Of a DNA stretch of 64,000 nucleotides, positions 29,503-37,722 are shown piece by piece (position 1 is the stretch's first letter; the number at the start of each line of letters is the position of its first letter). The DNA comes from an uncultured Kangiella sp. (lineage in GTDB: Bacteria > Pseudomonadota > Gammaproteobacteria > Enterobacterales > Kangiellaceae), in the NCBI GenBank assembly GCA_947503435.1, contig CANNDL010000001.1, positions 457,469-521,468 of the forward strand. Reading direction: 5' to 3'. The notes beneath the pieces were generated by a model that was not told the origin of the DNA, ran no database searches, and was given only the letters and a program-made list of their open reading frames with translations. The translations under genes were made by a program, and so were the position numbers.

Positions 29503-29908
29503 ATTCTCGGATAAGCATTGCCCGGAAAATGATAAATTTGTATTTGAGCAATTAAAAGCTCATAACTCAAATATTATAGAAAGGGATTTAGAACCTGTTT
29601 CGTTCTACTTTAAAGACGAAAACGAGAAAATTATTGCAGGTTTAACTGGTAAAACGCAATGGGGCGGTTTGTTAATTGAAATTCTGTGGGTGCATGAAGA
29701 TTATCGCAGCCAATCTCTTGGTGCTAAGTTATTAGACAAAGCTGAGCGAATTGCAATCGAGCGCCAATGTCAAAATATAGTTGTTGAAACTATGGGCTTT
29801 CAAGCTAAAGACTTCTATTTAAAGCAAGGCTTTGAAGTTTTTGGAACCGTTGAAAATAGCGAGCCCAGATTAAATTGTTATTACTTAAAGAAAAAGCTAA
29901 ATCATTAG
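29492..29908 (+). CDS. GNAT-family N-acetyltransferase
   Basis: A 138-residue acetyl-CoA-dependent acyltransferase. The central strand and the acetyl-CoA loop read IEILWVHEDYRSQSLGAKLL, followed by AKDFYLKQGFEVFGTVE. The start is TTG 29492, which overlaps the hutG stop and has AAGGAT eight bases upstream, so it is translationally coupled to hutG. The substrate is unknown. It may acetylate a histidine-derived or unrelated small molecule, and placement in the hut locus is the only clue. The end overlaps hutI (opposite strand) by 4 bases. Confidence 0.85.
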   Translation: MKLKFSDKHCPENDKFVFEQLKAHNSNIIERDLEPVSFYFKDENEKIIAGLTGKTQWGGLLIEILWVHEDYRSQSLGAKLLDKAERIAIERQCQNIVVETMGFQAKDFYLKQGFEVFGTVENSEPRLNCYYLKKKLNH

Positions 29909-31110
29909 GAAATAATTTTAAGCGGCGGAGTTACTCCAAATTGGTAGCTTAATTGGTTAGGATGTTCAATATTCCATAATACTAAGTCTGCTTTTTTTCC
30001 AACTTCAATAGAGCCTATCGCGTCCTCTAAACCTAATGCTTTAGCGCTATTAATAGTTACACCTTGTAAGGCTTCTAACGGCGTCATCTTAAATAGGGTA
30101 CACGCCATATTCATCATTAGTAAAACTGATAAGCAAGGTGAGGTACCAGGATTATGATCTGTGGCAATCGCTATGGGTACGCCAGCATCTCTTAAGGCTT
30201 GAATCGGCGGCAGTTTGGTTTCTCTTAAGAAGTAGTAGGCGCCTGGTAGTAATGTGGCAACAGTACCACTTTTAGCCATTTTATAAATAGACTCTTGAGA
30301 TAAGTATTCAATATGGTCGGCGGATAATCCTTGATAATCAGCTACCAACCCCGCGCCGCCTTGATCGGATAGCTGCTCAGCATGAAGCTTCACTTTTAAG
30401 CCATGTTCTTTTGCTGCTTTGAATACCTTTTCAGTTTGAGCATAACTAAAGCCTATATTTTCACAAAACACATCGACGCAATTCGCAAGTTGTTCTTGTG
30501 CAACAGTGGGGATCATCTTTTCGCAAACTAGGTTAATATAGCCATCGCTATCATCTTTAAATTCTGGTGGCAGGGCGTGCGCTCCTAAGAAAGTCGGTAT
30601 TACTCGGATAGGATATTGTTCGCCGAGTTGTTTTGCTACTCGCAGCATTTTTAATTCGGTTTCTAAATCGAGCCCATACCCAGATTTGATTTCAATAGTG
30701 GTAACGCCTTCCGCGATCAGTGCTTCTAAACGCTTACTGGCTGACACGAATAATTCTTGCTCTGAGGCAGCACGAGTGGCGGTTACACTGGATAAAATAC
30801 CGCCTCCAGTTTTTGAAATTTCTTCATAAGAAGCTCCATTTAAGCGCATCTCAAATTCATTAGCGCGATTGCCGCCATAAATCAGGTGAGTATGACAATC
30901 TATCAATCCAGGCAGTAACCACTGGCCATTAGCATTTATGGTTTCTTTGGCTTGGTAGTCACTTAAATCGCTACCAATAAAGGCAATCTTCCCGTCAATT
31001 ATGCCAACACAGCCTTTTTCAATAATTCCATATTCTTTATCAGAGGCCATAGTAGCGATATTGGCATTGCGAATAAATTGATCAAAAGGTTTCGTTTCTG
31101 TTGGGCACAT
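29905..31110 (-). CDS. hutI: imidazolonepropionase
   Basis: Third step: opens 4-imidazolone-5-propionate to formiminoglutamate. Amidohydrolase-fold metal ligands are seen in LIDCHTHLIYGGNR, VKLHAEQLSDQGG and IATDHNPGTSPC; the substrate motif ANEFEMRLNGASYEEI is typical of HutI. The 401-residue length is normal. It runs alone on the minus strand, divergent from hutF across a 46-base gap and overlapping the GNAT gene end by 4 bases. Confidence 0.96.
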   Translation of the reverse strand: MCPTETKPFDQFIRNANIATMASDKEYGIIEKGCVGIIDGKIAFIGSDLSDYQAKETINANGQWLLPGLIDCHTHLIYGGNRANEFEMRLNGASYEEISKTGGGILSSVTATRAASEQELFVSASKRLEALIAEGVTTIEIKSGYGLDLETELKMLRVAKQLGEQYPIRVIPTFLGAHALPPEFKDDSDGYINLVCEKMIPTVAQEQLANCVDVFCENIGFSYAQTEKVFKAAKEHGLKVKLHAEQLSDQGGAGLVADYQGLSADHIEYLSQESIYKMAKSGTVATLLPGAYYFLRETKLPPIQALRDAGVPIAIATDHNPGTSPCLSVLLMMNMACTLFKMTPLEALQGVTINSAKALGLEDAIGSIEVGKKADLVLWNIEHPNQLSYQFGVTPPLKIIS

Positions 31111-31156
31111 ATTATTATCTCAGTACTAAAGTAAGTATTCACCGAATTTGAAAAGC

Positions 31157-32542
31157 ATGGCTAAACAAATATACGCAAAACACATTCTACTCAAGGATGG
31201 CTGGTCTGAAAACGTTTTAATGGAAATTGATGCAAATGGCATCATTAGAACTTTGGAAATAAATGCGAAATTACCTCGTGAATTTACAGGTGAGTTTATT
31301 CAACACTCGGTAATTCCAGGAATGGTTAATAATCATTCCCATGCCTTCCAATGGGCTATGGCGGGTCTGGCGGAGCAAAGTGGCACGGGCAATGATAGTT
31401 TTTGGTCTTGGCGAAAAATCATGTATGACTTTGTTGGTAAGATAACGCCAGATGATCTAGAGGCTATCGCCAGCGCACTTTATATGCAGATGTTAAAAGC
31501 AGGCTACACTTCAGTTGGAGAATTCCATTATTTGCATCATGATGTCAATGGTCAGCACTATACTAATCAAGCAGAAATGTCGCAGCGCATTTTTGAAGCA
31601 GCTAGTTACTCTGGAATAAATGTAACACTGCTTCCAGTATTTTATCGCTACAGCGGCTTTGGCGAGCAGCCTCCCAATGTCGGTCAGCAAAGGTTTATTA
31701 ATAGTCAAGAACAGTACGCTGATCTGTTAAATTCAATCTCGAATCTAGCCGATACCTATGGCCAAAATTTTGGTATAGCACCGCACTCATTACGAGCGGT
31801 AAATCGTGACGATATATCTTTTGCCATCAAACATTTAGATTCGATTAACAATAAAGCGCCGATTCATATTCATATAGCTGAACAGTTAAAAGAAGTAGAC
31901 GATTGCTTAAGGGTTTATGGCAAAAGGCCTGTAGAATGGTTGGCGGATAACTTTGAGCTAAATAACCGTTGGTGTCTCGTCCATGCAACGCACATGAATT
32001 TGGAAGAAGTAGTTACGGTTGCCAGTTCAAATGCTGTGGTCTCTGTTTGTACTAGCACTGAAGGTAATTTAGGTGATGGTTTCTTCCTGATGCAAAACTA
32101 TAAGAAAAATAATGGAGCATGGGGAGTAGGCAGTGATAGTCATATATCCGTAGATGCTGCAGAAGAATTGCGCTGGCTAGAATATCAAAATCGTTTAATG
32201 AGTCATTCCAGAACGGTTCTTACTGATGGTGATTACAGCTCTAATGGTCATTGGTTATGGGCCAAAGCAGCTCAAGGTGGTGCCCAAAGTTTGAATAATA
32301 GTGCTGGGGCTATTGAGGTCGGAGCTAAAGCGGATTTTATTGAATTAGATAACGAGGATATTTCATTATTAGGTAAAAAAGACAATGATTTAATAGATAG
32401 CCTAATTTTCAATCAGCAGAGTAGTCTAAAATTCAATTCTGTGTGGGTGAGTGGTAATAGGGTAATAGACGGCGGCCATCATGTTCATGAAAAGGCAATT
32501 AAAGATAATTATAAAAATGTGCTGAAAAAGCTCTTAAGTTAA
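31157..32542 (+). CDS. hutF: formimidoylglutamate deiminase
   Basis: Fourth step: formimino-L-glutamate to N-formyl-L-glutamate plus ammonia, which with HutG makes the five-step route rather than the HutG/HutE-type direct cleavage. Amidohydrolase motifs appear in order: NNHSHAFQWAMAGL, IHIHIAEQ, LVHATHM and VGSDSHISVD. ATG 31157 gives 461 residues; TTG 31148 would add three. The 3' end overlaps the convergent pseudokinase gene by 9 bases. Confidence 0.94.
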   Translation: MAKQIYAKHILLKDGWSENVLMEIDANGIIRTLEINAKLPREFTGEFIQHSVIPGMVNNHSHAFQWAMAGLAEQSGTGNDSFWSWRKIMYDFVGKITPDDLEAIASALYMQMLKAGYTSVGEFHYLHHDVNGQHYTNQAEMSQRIFEAASYSGINVTLLPVFYRYSGFGEQPPNVGQQRFINSQEQYADLLNSISNLADTYGQNFGIAPHSLRAVNRDDISFAIKHLDSINNKAPIHIHIAEQLKEVDDCLRVYGKRPVEWLADNFELNNRWCLVHATHMNLEEVVTVASSNAVVSVCTSTEGNLGDGFFLMQNYKKNNGAWGVGSDSHISVDAAEELRWLEYQNRLMSHSRTVLTDGDYSSNGHWLWAKAAQGGAQSLNNSAGAIEVGAKADFIELDNEDISLLGKKDNDLIDSLIFNQQSSLKFNSVWVSGNRVIDGGHHVHEKAIKDNYKNVLKKLLS

Positions 32543-34273
32543 ATTAATTAATAGCTTTTCTAAACGCTTTAAATCTATTGGTTTGCTTATATGTTTTGCA
32601 TTAAAAGGCTTGAAATAATCATTTTTGATTATTTTAGAATTACTAGAAATCACCAAAAGCAGTGGTGGTTTTTCAAGATCTAAATATTCAGTTTTAAAAT
32701 TAGTTAAAAAATAGGGATCTTGATCTGAGAAAAAATCTGAATTAACACACAATACATCATAAGTATTATGTCTTAATTTCTGCAAGACCACTTGCTTAGT
32801 TGTAGCCTTATCAAGGGATTGGCCAAATTTATCTAAATAACCCATCAAAACAATCCGTTCTGTTGGATCAGAGTCATAGACAAGAAGTTCTCTTTGTTGT
32901 TCTAGAGGTTTTATAAATGACAAATTACTTGAAGAAACGTAGTTTTTTTCTATAAGTACTGGAAATTCAAAACGAATTTCATCTTTTAAGAATATATAGT
33001 CACCGCCAGTCTTTTGAACAAGGTGCTTACATGCAATAAAAGACGAGTTATTTTCGCTGATAGTAATTTGAGAGTTAGGAACGAAATCAAATAAGCTTTG
33101 TAATTCTAATGCTTTCGAAAAGGCTGGTGATGACGATTCGAAAGATAGTCTTAAGATGTTAGATTCATCCTGTAATTTATTTATATCAGCATTAATGTTT
33201 AATTCAGAATTGCGACACAGTTTAATCATCTCGCCGATATATAAATTTAAAAACTGATGAAACAAATCTTTATCAATAAAGATGCTAAAATCTTGCAGTT
33301 TATTGAGAATGTTATCGTAAATTACAACATTATTTTCCGCGCATAAATCTGAATGAATGGCTATTGCTGTTCTAAGGGATCTGCCGATATTGACTAGTGA
33401 TTGCTCGGAGTTTTTGTTGATAAGAACAGATTCAGAGAAGATTTTTAAGTCTTGATCGAACTGTATTCTTTCTGAGTGGATTAGGAATTCCAAAAATTTA
33501 TGCAACTCCATATTAGAATCTTCACGGGCATATTGTATTTCTTGCTTTAAATTTGCCAACTGAATGTTCTGCTTGGAAATTCTATCAATTGCGTTAGCTG
33601 CTTTATGATAAAGCTCATTTAACTCTTTCGACTTTGATGGCTCAAAGTACTCAATTTTGTTGCCGGATAAAAAATTAGAAATTTGTGTCACTTGAGTTTT
33701 TCGAAAATTAATGTGCCTAGCCAAAAATAGTGCTGTAAATATTAGTAGTGATATCAATATAACATTGTAGCTAAAGATTAAATTACTATTTCGATAAATT
33801 TCTAAAAACTCAAAAGGTTTCATGAAAATTTTTATCGATCCAACTTTTTGAGACTCAATCTGTGAACTATCTTCGCTAAAAATTTCTTCAAATTCATTAA
33901 CATTAATTTCGTTTAAAATATCTTTTTCCGTAAACTGTAAGTTAACAGTATCGTCAATAGAATAATCACCAATCAGCCTGCTCGCGACTAGAGAGTTTTT
34001 GTTGTCTTTAATTTCAAGATATAAAATATCATCATTTAAATTTAAATTGGAAAGTTCGTCTTGGATGGCTTCATTATCAGCCACTAAAAGAGGTAGCTCT
34101 ATTTTAGCTTCTAATGCTGTAATTATTGAGTTAGCTGTATTGCTTTGATTTGTTTCGTAATCTTCACGAGTATCTTGAAATACATAAAGATTGAATATAA
34201 ATATTATGGCTAAAGCAAAAAGTGTAAATGCAGCTAAACTTCTGTTGAAAAAATGATTTCTATTTAGAGCCAC
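32534..34273 (-). CDS. membrane hybrid-kinase-like protein with degenerate kinase and pseudoreceiver domains
   Basis: A 579-residue protein laid out like a BarA-type hybrid sensor. It has TM1 (about 13-31), a periplasmic sensor segment (32-165), TM2 (about 166-188, ending LFLARHINFRK), a coiled-coil linker (about 215-255), a kinase-sized region (260-455) and a receiver-like domain (458-579). The kinase region has no H-box (no HEIRNPL-type motif) and no recognisable N, G1 or G2 boxes. The receiver keeps the acidic start (VYDSD, Asp467) and the Lys564 of HISKPID, but the phosphoacceptor Asp is Asn511 in YDVLCVNSD. GTG 34273 is the start. It lies 4 bases after the binding-protein gene, so the pair is one operon, and it may transmit a signal without phosphotransfer. 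Confidence 0.75.
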   Translation of the reverse strand: MALNRNHFFNRSLAAFTLFALAIIFIFNLYVFQDTREDYETNQSNTANSIITALEAKIELPLLVADNEAIQDELSNLNLNDDILYLEIKDNKNSLVASRLIGDYSIDDTVNLQFTEKDILNEINVNEFEEIFSEDSSQIESQKVGSIKIFMKPFEFLEIYRNSNLIFSYNVILISLLIFTALFLARHINFRKTQVTQISNFLSGNKIEYFEPSKSKELNELYHKAANAIDRISKQNIQLANLKQEIQYAREDSNMELHKFLEFLIHSERIQFDQDLKIFSESVLINKNSEQSLVNIGRSLRTAIAIHSDLCAENNVVIYDNILNKLQDFSIFIDKDLFHQFLNLYIGEMIKLCRNSELNINADINKLQDESNILRLSFESSSPAFSKALELQSLFDFVPNSQITISENNSSFIACKHLVQKTGGDYIFLKDEIRFEFPVLIEKNYVSSSNLSFIKPLEQQRELLVYDSDPTERIVLMGYLDKFGQSLDKATTKQVVLQKLRHNTYDVLCVNSDFFSDQDPYFLTNFKTEYLDLEKPPLLLVISSNSKIIKNDYFKPFNAKHISKPIDLKRLEKLLINLT

Positions 34274-34277
34274 TGTA

Positions 34278-35210
34278 TTAATTCTCCAGAGATATCTTGG
34301 ATATCTGCTCTTTAATCATATTTTCAAGATCGTTTTTAGACGGTAATGCTAAGCCTAGTGATTTTGCTACTTCTCGATTCGTGGCGACTGAAAAATATTT
34401 ACTGAAACGATTAATTAACTGAGTATTTGAGTTGAGTATGGCTTCCGAAGAATCAATTAAATCTTGAATGTAATCATTGGAACTGGTGTAACTACTAGCG
34501 AGCGCCCCCGATTTTACCATTCCTTTGGAATAGCCAATGATAAATTTACTTTGTCGATAACTGGTTAAAATAGCTTTTGGAATAGTGTTTCTATTGTAAA
34601 GAGCGCGGTCAGGAATCAGCATAATGCCATCATTATTATTGGAAATGTCAGCATATTGACGATTAAAATTATCACTAGAATTATTAACTTTAAAATTAAT
34701 TTGCAACTTAAGTTGCTCACCCGCTGCAAGTAATTTGGTTTGGTCAAAATGATATTGCTCAGAATGCATAACGCCTATTGTGCTAGCAATTGGAATAAGG
34801 TTTTTTGCAAGAATTAATTGTTTCAATGGATCAGGGTCATAAAAAATTGTATTGAAGCTAGTGCTAGGGTTATTAGATTTAAATTGCAACCATTGGCTTG
34901 ATGTTATTAGGCCAGCTAGGACCGGTTTTTTTATTTGTTGTTCCTGTAGCACTCTCAAGGCATCTAGCCCTAGAGCTATATAAAGTTTGGTATTTTCATT
35001 TGGCTTCCAATTATTAATACTCTCTGAATGTATAGTATATTTTTGGTTCAGTGAGGAAAGCTCTATATTTTTTGCGATGTTAGAGGTATAGCCCGAAAAA
35101 TTTTTAGAGAGGATAATAATTTGAGACTTTTCACTTTCCATTGCAAATAACGTGCAAGCAAGCAGACACGTTATGACAGCGCCGATTTTTATTAAAACCC
35201 GAAAAATCAT
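34278..35210 (-). CDS. periplasmic ABC_sub_bind-like (TrpX/YtfQ-type) protein
   Basis: A 310-residue exported protein with signal peptide (MIFRVLIKIGAVITCLLACTL). The mature part has the two-lobe alpha/beta pattern of the ABC_sub_bind group: KLYIALGLDALRVLQEQ, KPVLAGLITSSQW, FYDPDPLKQLILAKNLIP, IGVMHSEQYHFDQ, GIMLIPDRALYNRNTIP and the end of the second lobe near LALPSKNDLENM. No ABC permease or ATPase gene is near. The partner is instead the membrane pseudokinase-like gene 4 bases downstream, so a sensory role, presenting a ligand to that protein, is a reasonable inference. The ligand is unknown. Confidence 0.75.
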   Translation of the reverse strand: MIFRVLIKIGAVITCLLACTLFAMESEKSQIIILSKNFSGYTSNIAKNIELSSLNQKYTIHSESINNWKPNENTKLYIALGLDALRVLQEQQIKKPVLAGLITSSQWLQFKSNNPSTSFNTIFYDPDPLKQLILAKNLIPIASTIGVMHSEQYHFDQTKLLAAGEQLKLQINFKVNNSSDNFNRQYADISNNNDGIMLIPDRALYNRNTIPKAILTSYRQSKFIIGYSKGMVKSGALASSYTSSNDYIQDLIDSSEAILNSNTQLINRFSKYFSVATNREVAKSLGLALPSKNDLENMIKEQISKISLEN

Positions 35211-35262
35211 ACTTTTATTGATTTCTTCCTTGGATTATTTTCCCACTACCCTCTAAGCAGTA

Positions 35263-35934
35263 TTAGATCTGCTCTAACTGCCATTGTATAGGGCTTTCAC
35301 CTGATTCTACAAGTATTTGATTGCAATATGAAAAATGTTTACATCCGAAAAAGCCTCGGTATGCGGAGAGGGGAGAAGGGTGTGGAGCTTTTAATATAAT
35401 GTGTTTTTTATCTATTAACTTTGCTTTTTTGTGAGCATAAGCTCCCCATAGCAAGTAAACAATGGATTTACTGGAATTATTAAGGCTTCTGATGATGCCA
35501 TCAGTTACTTGTTCCCAGCCTTTATTTGCATGAGATCCGGCAATGGTAGCTTCTACTGTCAAAACCGAATTAAGCAATAAAACCCCCTGCTTTGCCCAGC
35601 CAGACAGATCTCCGTGTTCTGGCATCTTGCAGCCGATATCTTGTTCAATTTCCTTATAGATGTTCTTTAGTGATGGAGGCAAAGCAATTTCTGGGTTTAC
35701 TGAAAAACACAATCCGTTGGCCTGATTGGGGCCGTGATATGGGTCCTGACCTAGGATGACTACTTTAACTTGTTCAAATGGAGTTGATTGTAAAGCCTGG
35801 AATACCTGCTGTTCAGGTGGATAAATGGTTTTACCTATGGCTCTTTGTTGGGCTACGAAAGTTAAAATTTCTTGATAATAATTGCTTTCGCCGACCTCTG
35901 AAAGAATATCTTTCCAATTTGCAAGGCTTGCCAT
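35263..35934 (-). CDS. ung: uracil-DNA glycosylase
   Basis: Removes uracil from DNA as the first step of base excision repair. The family-1 motifs are intact: GQDPYHGPNQANGLCFSV with the water-activating Asp64, and HPSPLSAYRGFFG with His185. The 223-residue length is normal. It lies between the binding-protein operon and the DUF6763-like gene on the same strand. Confidence 0.97.
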   Translation of the reverse strand: MASLANWKDILSEVGESNYYQEILTFVAQQRAIGKTIYPPEQQVFQALQSTPFEQVKVVILGQDPYHGPNQANGLCFSVNPEIALPPSLKNIYKEIEQDIGCKMPEHGDLSGWAKQGVLLLNSVLTVEATIAGSHANKGWEQVTDGIIRSLNNSSKSIVYLLWGAYAHKKAKLIDKKHIILKAPHPSPLSAYRGFFGCKHFSYCNQILVESGESPIQWQLEQI

Positions 35935-35973
35935 AAGGTTTAAATTTGGGAGTGGTTATTCTGAAAAGATAAA

Positions 35974-36273
35974 CTATATTTTGTTTAGATCCAAATGATT
36001 TAAGGCATCATCTAAACTTGTTGGAGAATCATCTACTCGATCATTAATAGCGTATTTCTCCACTTCTAGTGCGCCAGTCCAATCTTCTGGCGGAGCGGCT
36101 GCAGCTAATTGGAGCTGCTCCCAACTCGTTCTGTCGAGCTCTTCGATTTCGCCATTAAAATATTGGATTTCAATGGTTTCATCGTCATCGTCAATTGCGA
36201 CAACTTCAAACAGATCATTGAGGTCTGGTCTTTTATACCAGTGGCCTCGCTGTGGATGTAACGAGCTAGCCAT
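35974..36273 (-). CDS. small acidic DUF6763-like protein
   Basis: A 99-residue cytoplasmic protein beginning MASSLHPQRGHWYKRPDLN, with the central pattern LFEVVAIDDDDETIEIQYFN and GEIEELDRTSWEQL followed by an acidic tail. I recall close matches to this pattern in many Gammaproteobacteria under the name DUF6763; the function is not known. ATG 36273 is preferred over the longer frame to 36315, whose 14 extra residues look like noise. It probably shares a transcript with ung, 39 bases away. Confidence 0.72.
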   Translation of the reverse strand: MASSLHPQRGHWYKRPDLNDLFEVVAIDDDDETIEIQYFNGEIEELDRTSWEQLQLAAAAPPEDWTGALEVEKYAINDRVDDSPTSLDDALNHLDLNKI

Positions 36274-36473
36274 TAGAAACGCCTTAAAAATAGACTTAAT
36301 CTCAATGTAGCACACTGGTTAAAAAATGCACGATACAAAGTGTTCAAAATGTGAACAACAGCACTCTGTTTTGGGGTTCAAAACTCGCAAATGAAATAAG
36401 TTTGGTTCAGCTAGCTTTTTTGATTACGAATATCTACAATAATCGGCAGTTAACAAACCAAGTGGTATGTAAA

Positions 36474-37700
36474 GTGCGACTCAGCTCAAAATCAAGATTT
36501 CTGAAGGCTCTAGGCTTAAGTGTTTTAGCTATAACAAGTTTGGCGACATCTATAAGTGCGGGAGAATGGTCGGGACAAATTCAAGTAGAAGGGCGATTCT
36601 TTACTCAAGATGCGGATTTTGGACAATCTGACAATCAGTTTTCATTGGCGCTCGAACCTGAATTTTATCATGAGTGGGAGGATACTGACTGGAGTCTAAC
36701 TTTTAAGCCATTTTTACGCTGGGATAGTGAAGATTCTGAGCGGACTCATGGCGATATCCGTGAATTGATGTTCACTTATGTCGGTGATATATGGGAAGTT
36801 AAAGCGGGTATAGGCAAGGTTTATTGGGGGGTGGCAGAGTCGCAACATCTAGTGGATATTATCAATCAAACCGACTTTGTAGAAAACGTCGATGGCGAAG
36901 ATAAGCTAGGCCAACCCATGTTGCATCTTTCTACAGAGCAGGATTGGGGGCTATTGGAGTTTTTCGTCTTACCGTTTTTTAGAGAGCGCACCTTTGCGGG
37001 TTTAGATGGCCGCTTAAGATTCCCATTAGAAATTGATACTGATAATCCATTGTATGCAAGCTCTGATAAAGAAAATAATATTGATGCAGCAGTTCGCTGG
37101 TCGCAATCTATCGGTGATTGGGAGTTAGGGCTTTCGCATTTTTCTGGTACGAGCCGTGAACCACTTTTTCAACTAGATGCTTCAAACCCAATTAACCCAG
37201 TTCTACGCCCTTTGTATGTGACTATCGATCAAACTAGCATCGATTTGCAGGCGACCATTGACGCTTGGCTATGGAAACTTGAGGCGATTTCTCGTTCAGG
37301 CTTCGATAGCGATCGTTATTGGGCGACTGTAGTAGGGTTTGAATACTCGTTTTATGATATTCAAGCTTCCGGTATTGATTTAGGGGTAATATTGGAATTT
37401 CAGACGGATAGTCGTGATTTTCTAGGTGCGGGCTTTCAAACTCAAGATTCCGTCGTTACGGGTTTCCGTTTAGCTTTGAACGACGAGCAATCAACCGAAG
37501 CCTTATTGGGTTATTCTCACAGCGAAGAAGGGCAAAAGTTTATTAACCTTGAAGCTTCTCGTCGCCTTGGGGATAGTTGGAAGCTGATATTAGAAGCGCG
37601 TTACTTTACCGGCTTCGATGAAGCTAACCCAAATGAATCAATCTTCTATCCTTTTAGAAATGATGATTATATTGGAGTTAGCTTAGAGAAATATTTCTAA
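36474..37700 (+). CDS. outer-membrane beta-barrel protein, function unknown
   Basis: A 408-residue protein with a signal peptide (FLKALGLSVLAITSLATSISA, cut before GEWSG at my best guess) and alternating hydrophobic/aromatic beta-strands to the terminal KYF (C-terminal Phe, as in Omp85-assembled barrels). A conserved-looking block reads KVYWGVAESQHLVDIINQTD, which I remember from uncharacterised porin-like proteins of marine Gammaproteobacteria. The start is uncertain: GTG 36474 gives a clean signal peptide, while the longest frame to 36351 adds 41 residues before it. No transported substrate can be named. It is convergent with slt70. Confidence 0.75.
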   Translation: MRLSSKSRFLKALGLSVLAITSLATSISAGEWSGQIQVEGRFFTQDADFGQSDNQFSLALEPEFYHEWEDTDWSLTFKPFLRWDSEDSERTHGDIRELMFTYVGDIWEVKAGIGKVYWGVAESQHLVDIINQTDFVENVDGEDKLGQPMLHLSTEQDWGLLEFFVLPFFRERTFAGLDGRLRFPLEIDTDNPLYASSDKENNIDAAVRWSQSIGDWELGLSHFSGTSREPLFQLDASNPINPVLRPLYVTIDQTSIDLQATIDAWLWKLEAISRSGFDSDRYWATVVGFEYSFYDIQASGIDLGVILEFQTDSRDFLGAGFQTQDSVVTGFRLALNDEQSTEALLGYSHSEEGQKFINLEASRRLGDSWKLILEARYFTGFDEANPNESIFYPFRNDDYIGVSLEKYF

Positions 37701-37722
37701 AACCTTTTATAAAAGGGGGAGA

